Positions 60,942 to 64,000 of a stretch of DNA of 64,000 nt are shown piece after piece; the stretch's first letter is position 1; the number at the start of each line of letters is the position of its first letter. This DNA is from Pseudomonas parasichuanensis (GTDB lineage Bacteria > Pseudomonadota > Gammaproteobacteria > Pseudomonadales > Pseudomonadaceae), in NCBI RefSeq assembly GCF_021601385.1, contig NZ_BQHO01000005.1, positions 1 to 64,000 on the forward strand, written 5' to 3'. A program made the position numbers and the translations under genes. Below the pieces are notes generated by a model. The model was not told the DNA's origin. It worked only from the letters and a program-made list of their open reading frames with translations, and made no database searches.

Positions 60942-61029
60942 GAACGATCTCCTTGAAGCCAGGGGCGAGAAACAGGCTGCCAAGGTTAGGGGCCACCCCT
61001 CGCGCGACGTTAGGCCATTACTGCCGGCC

Positions 61030-61067
61030 GATTGCCTGATCCTGCAACGCTGCAGGATCAGGCAATC
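61030..61067. promoter_or_regulatory. Perfect 17-bp inverted repeat in the ABM/AraC divergon
   Basis: Arms of 17 bases (61030-61046 and 61051-61067) separated by ACGC; the right arm reads TGCAGGATCAGGCAATC. It lies about 90 bases from the ABM start and 73 from the AraC start, and is a likely operator for the regulator on both genes. Confidence 0.7.
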
Positions 61068-61139
61068 GATCTGCAGCATCCGACTAGCGCCCGGCATTGC
61101 CCAAACCTATGCTGCGTCGGTCAGCAGAGGAAACCCGCC

Positions 61140-62060
61140 ATGACCACTCCCCCGCCCCTCGAACCCTCCCTGGAACAGCAGCGCCAGGAGCTGGCCGGGC
61201 TGATCCTGCGCCATGCCGGCGAACCCCATGGCCCGGCCTCGCCCATCGAAGACCTCTACCTCACCTGCTACCGCGAGGACATTCGCGGCATGCCCGCCCT
61301 GGCCCAGCCGGCCCTGTGCGTCCTGGCACAGGGCAGCAAGACCCTGATCCTGGGCGATGAACACTATGCGTACGATCCACTGAACTACATGGTGGTGTCG
61401 GTGACCCTGCCGATCAGCGGCGCGCTGCTCAAGGCCAGCCCGGAACACCCGGCCCTGGGCCTGCGGCTGGACATCGACCCGGCGCAGATCAGCCAGCTGA
61501 TTGCCGAAAGCAGCCCGATGGTGGTGCCCAACCTGCCGTCCGGTCGCGGCCTGTTCGTCGAGAAAAGCGACCCGCAACTGCTGGATGCCCTGCTGCGCCT
61601 GATTCGCCTGCTGGATACGCCGCGCGATATCCCGATCCTCGCGCCGTTGATCCGCCGCGAGATTCTTTACCGCCTGCTGCGCGGGCCGCAGGGCCACCGT
61701 CTGTACGAGATCGCCCTGTCCAACAGCCAGACCCACCGTGTGTGCCAGGCAATCAACTGGCTCAACCAGCATTACCAGCAACCGCTGCGCATCGAGGACC
61801 TGGCGCGTGAGGTGAACCTCAGCACCTCGACCCTGCATCACCGCTTCAAGGCGGTGACGTCGATGAGCCCGTTGCAGTACCAGAAGCAGTTGCGCCTGCA
61901 AGAGGCGCGGCGGCTGATGCTCAATGACGGGCTGGAGGCGGCGGTGGCGGGGTATCGGGTGGGGTATGAGAGCCCGTCGCAGTTCAGCCGTGAGTACAGC
62001 CGGTTGTACGGCGCCCCGCCGATCAGAGATGTGGCGCGGTTGCGTGCCAGTGCGGGATGA
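61140..62060 (+). CDS. AraC-family regulator with AraC_N (YqhC-type) effector domain
   Basis: A 306-residue regulator. The N-terminal domain carries the PF06719-type pattern PIEDLYLTCYRED...PALAQPALCVLAQGSKTLILGDEHYAYDPLNYMVVSVTLPISGALLKASPEHPALGLRLDID, followed by the C-terminal double helix-turn-helix (LRIEDLAREVNLSTSTLHHRFKAVTSMSPLQYQKQLRLQEARRLM...VGYESPSQFSREYSRLYG). Relatives such as YqhC respond to aldehydes. ATG at 61140 gives the family start. The divergent ABM gene is its likely target; the signal is not known. Confidence 0.92.
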   Translation: MTTPPPLEPSLEQQRQELAGLILRHAGEPHGPASPIEDLYLTCYREDIRGMPALAQPALCVLAQGSKTLILGDEHYAYDPLNYMVVSVTLPISGALLKASPEHPALGLRLDIDPAQISQLIAESSPMVVPNLPSGRGLFVEKSDPQLLDALLRLIRLLDTPRDIPILAPLIRREILYRLLRGPQGHRLYEIALSNSQTHRVCQAINWLNQHYQQPLRIEDLAREVNLSTSTLHHRFKAVTSMSPLQYQKQLRLQEARRLMLNDGLEAAVAGYRVGYESPSQFSREYSRLYGAPPIRDVARLRASAG

Positions 62061-62147
62061 AGCGGCGAACCGCGGCTTACACAGGATGGCACATGGCTTG
62101 ATGTAGATGCGGTCGAGGTGGGAGCAACTGTCTTGTGTGACTTTTTC

Positions 62148-62237
62148 TGGCCTCATCGCCGGCAAGCCGGCTCCCACAGGACTTGCGCACGGCTTGAGGT
62201 CTGCGCGATCAGGGTGGGAGCCGGCTTGCCGGCGAAT
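62148..62237. repeat. REP pair (GCCGGCAAGCCGGCTCCCAC class)
   Basis: Inverted units at 62148-62180 and 62212-62237 between the AraC gene and the convergent decarboxylase. A truncated GTGGGAGCAACTGTCTTGTG copy lies at 62117-62137. Confidence 0.85.
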
Positions 62238-62263
62238 CGGGGGCAAAGCCCCCGCAGCCATAG

Positions 62264-63901
62264 TCAGCCTTGCACCGCTTGCTGCCATTGCCCCTGATCC
62301 ACCTGGATCAGCGTCGGCCCCCGGCGCTCAACCGCCCGACCCAGCGCCGCCTGCAACTGCGCGACATCACCCACGTTCTCAGCCTCGGCCCCCAACGCCC
62401 GTGCCACACCGACGAAGTCCGGCGTATGAATATCCACGCCCACCGGTTCGATATCCCGGTTGACCATGTACTTCTTGATTTCCTCATACCCCTGGTTGTT
62501 CCACAGCAGCACGATCAGCGGCACCTGCGCCTCCACCGCACTGGCCAGTTCCGGCAGGGTGAACTGCAGGCCGCCGTCACCAATCAGGCACACCGCCGGC
62601 GCACGCTTGGCGGGCACTTCAGCGCTGCCCAGCCAGGCGCCCATGGCGGCAGGCAAGGCATAGCCAAGGGTGCCGTAGCCGGTCGACGCATTGAACCAGC
62701 GGCGTGGATGGGCCATGTCCAGGGTCAGGTTGCCGGTGTACACCGGCTGGGTCGAATCGCCGACCAGGATGGCGTTGGGCAGCGTTTCCAGGATGCCGGT
62801 CAGCAGGCGCGTCTGGCTCAGGGTCACCGGGTCCCAGGTTGCCGCATTGTCCTGGCGCAGACGCCCGGCACGCGCGGCACCCCACGCGCTGTCGCGGGGT
62901 GGCTGCGGTTGCGTTTGCAGGGCAGCAAGCAGCGCCTCGGCGGCCTGCTCGGCATCGGCCACCAGGGCCAGCTCGGGCAGGTAGTTGCGCACTGTCTGGT
63001 CCGGGTCGATATCGATGCGCAGCACGCTGCCGGGGATCTCGAAGCCGCCCTTGAAGGTCACGTCGTAATCGGTCTCGGCCAGCTCGGTGCCGATGGCCAG
63101 CACCACATCGGCCTCGGCTACCAGCGCGCGGGTGGCCGGCAGCGTCTGGGTCGAACCGATCTGCAAGGGGTGGTTCGCCGGCAGCAGCCCTTTGGCATTG
63201 ATGGTCAGCGCCACCGGCGCCTGCAGGTGCTCGGCCAGGCGGGCCAGCGCCGTGCCAGCGGCCAGCGCACCGCCCCCGGCAAGAATCAATGGCCGGCGCG
63301 CCTTGGCCAGGCGCTCGGCCATCTGCCGTACCGCCTGCGGTGCAGCGCCCGCGCGGCTGGTGCGCACGGGGCGTGCCGACAACAGGTGATCGGCCGGCTC
63401 CACCAGCACGTCCAGCGGGATCTCGATATGCACCGGGCGTGGCCGGGCGCCGTCGAACACGGCAAAGGCACGGGCCAGCACCTGGGGCAGGTCATCGGCG
63501 CTCATCAGCGTCTGCGAGAAGGCCGCCACGCCCGCGACCAGGGCGGACTGGTTGGGCAGCTCATGCAACTTGCCGCGCCCGCCGCCGAGCTGGCTGCGCG
63601 ACTGCACGCTGGAGATCACCAGCATGGGGATCGAGTCGGCATAGGCCTGGCCCATCGCGGTGGTGATATTGGTCATGCCTGGGCCGGTGATGATGAAGCA
63701 CACCCCCGGCTTGCCCCGTGTGCGCGAGTAGCCGTCGGCCATGAACCCAGCGCCCTGCTCGTGGCGCGGGGTGATGTGGCGGATGGAAGACGCCGCCAGG
63801 CCACGATACAACTCGACGGTATGCACACCAGGAATACCGAAGACATGGTCGACGCCATAGTCTTCGAGGAGTTTGACCAGTACTTCGCCGCAGGTTGCCA
63901 T
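62264..63901 (-). CDS. ThDP-dependent decarboxylase, AruI-like (5-guanidino-2-oxopentanoate decarboxylase) or acetolactate synthase-like
   Basis: A 545-residue thiamine diphosphate enzyme with three domains: N-terminal Pyr domain containing the conserved Glu (HEQGAGFMADGYSRTRGKPGVCFIITGPG near 45-75), middle domain (about 190-320) and C-terminal PP domain with GDGGLQFTLPELASAVEAQVPLIVLLWNNQGYEEIKKYM, the GDG...NN motif. The VFGIPGVHTVELYRGL opening and overall pattern are closest, in my memory, to AruI of the arginine transaminase route; no aruH-like transaminase is in the window. Start ATG 63901. Confidence 0.72.
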   Translation of the reverse strand: MATCGEVLVKLLEDYGVDHVFGIPGVHTVELYRGLAASSIRHITPRHEQGAGFMADGYSRTRGKPGVCFIITGPGMTNITTAMGQAYADSIPMLVISSVQSRSQLGGGRGKLHELPNQSALVAGVAAFSQTLMSADDLPQVLARAFAVFDGARPRPVHIEIPLDVLVEPADHLLSARPVRTSRAGAAPQAVRQMAERLAKARRPLILAGGGALAAGTALARLAEHLQAPVALTINAKGLLPANHPLQIGSTQTLPATRALVAEADVVLAIGTELAETDYDVTFKGGFEIPGSVLRIDIDPDQTVRNYLPELALVADAEQAAEALLAALQTQPQPPRDSAWGAARAGRLRQDNAATWDPVTLSQTRLLTGILETLPNAILVGDSTQPVYTGNLTLDMAHPRRWFNASTGYGTLGYALPAAMGAWLGSAEVPAKRAPAVCLIGDGGLQFTLPELASAVEAQVPLIVLLWNNQGYEEIKKYMVNRDIEPVGVDIHTPDFVGVARALGAEAENVGDVAQLQAALGRAVERRGPTLIQVDQGQWQQAVQG

Positions 63902-64000
63902 GTTCGAATACCCGAATCTTGTTGAAATCGGTGTTCATGGAACCAATCCGCAGCTACCGCCACAATGCAAAAAAACACATACTAGCCATGACTTCACATC
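63902..64000 (-). promoter_or_regulatory. Upstream region of the decarboxylase, window edge
   Basis: About 100 bases, moderately AT-rich (a run of A at about 63968-63974). Likely holds the decarboxylase promoter; no gene start or operator could be identified before the window ends. Confidence 0.3.

Noticed and set aside
62270-63925. 551-codon plus frame opposite the ThDP enzyme
   Set aside because: No recognisable motif and typical shadow composition; the minus frame carries the full ThDP-enzyme layout.

Overview
The window is about 64 kb of high-GC chromosome from a fluorescent Pseudomonas, almost certainly the P. putida group. The evidence is the gene order lepA-lepB-rnc-era-recO-pdxJ next to algU-mucA-mucB-mucD and nadB, the presence of phaG, two classes of P. 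putida-type REP palindromes (GTGGGAGC... and GTAGGAGCGGCC...), and an OprD-type porin with a tctCBA transporter. Nearly all of it reads as continuous, intact coding sequence. I saw no rRNA, insertion sequence, prophage or CRISPR array, and found one tRNA.

Layout. 0-2.5 kb: a Lon-family protease. 2.5-5.9 kb (minus strand): an accessory three-gene cassette encoding two XaxA-like and one XaxB-like alpha-helical pore-forming toxin subunits (order A-B-A'). 6-8.2 kb: a chagasin-like lipoprotein and cmoA-cmoB (tRNA wobble uridine modification). 8.2-10.8 kb: a small secreted protein and a metal-type two-component system. 10.9-21.1 kb (minus strand): pdxJ, recO, era, rnc, lepB, lepA, then mucD, mucB, mucA, algU (envelope stress sigma factor with its brakes). 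21.5-25.7 kb: nadB, cptA, sdhE, ygfZ and an HDOD protein. 25.9-33.6 kb: a tricarboxylate module (sensor and regulator tctE/tctD, porin opdH, tctC, tctB, tctA, AbrB-like protein). 33.7-40.1 kb: ung, an acyl-CoA hydratase/hydrolase, a Tyr/Arg-rich lipoprotein, a diguanylate cyclase, a CWC protein, rsuA and phaG. 40.2-43.3 kb: tRNA-Gly(CCC), a SulP permease and a SIR2-like DUF4917 protein. 43.4-47.6 kb: an ECF sigma/anti-sigma/TonB receptor unit of HasR type with Fur boxes. 47.6-50.5 kb: a toxin-antitoxin-like pair, a methyltransferase and a TPM protein. 50.7-57.8 kb: bglX, then a DctB/DctD-type system followed by kgtP. 57.9-59.4 kb: a four-repeat membrane protein and a secreted protein made of 13-residue tandem repeats. 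59.5-63.9 kb: a flavin-reductase-like protein, a small conserved protein, an ABM monooxygenase, an AraC regulator and a ThDP-dependent decarboxylase resembling AruI.

How the parts work together. Several units carry their own readable regulation. kgtP has a near-consensus sigma-54 promoter and two matching enhancer palindromes immediately after dctD, with a REP pair between enhancer and promoter. The tct divergon has a triple GAAAGGTT repeat. The HasR-like unit has two Fur boxes and a terminator-like hairpin in the receptor leader. algU has two AlgU-type promoters. The toxin-antitoxin-like pair has a palindrome overlapping its -35 box. The ABM/AraC divergon has a perfect 17-bp inverted repeat.

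The least explained items are the 13-residue repeat protein, whose repeat copies differ almost only at silent positions, the A-B-A' toxin cassette, the DUF4917 SIR2-like protein and the two-gene toxin-antitoxin-like pair. All names rest on reading motifs and on memory of families; no database search was run.
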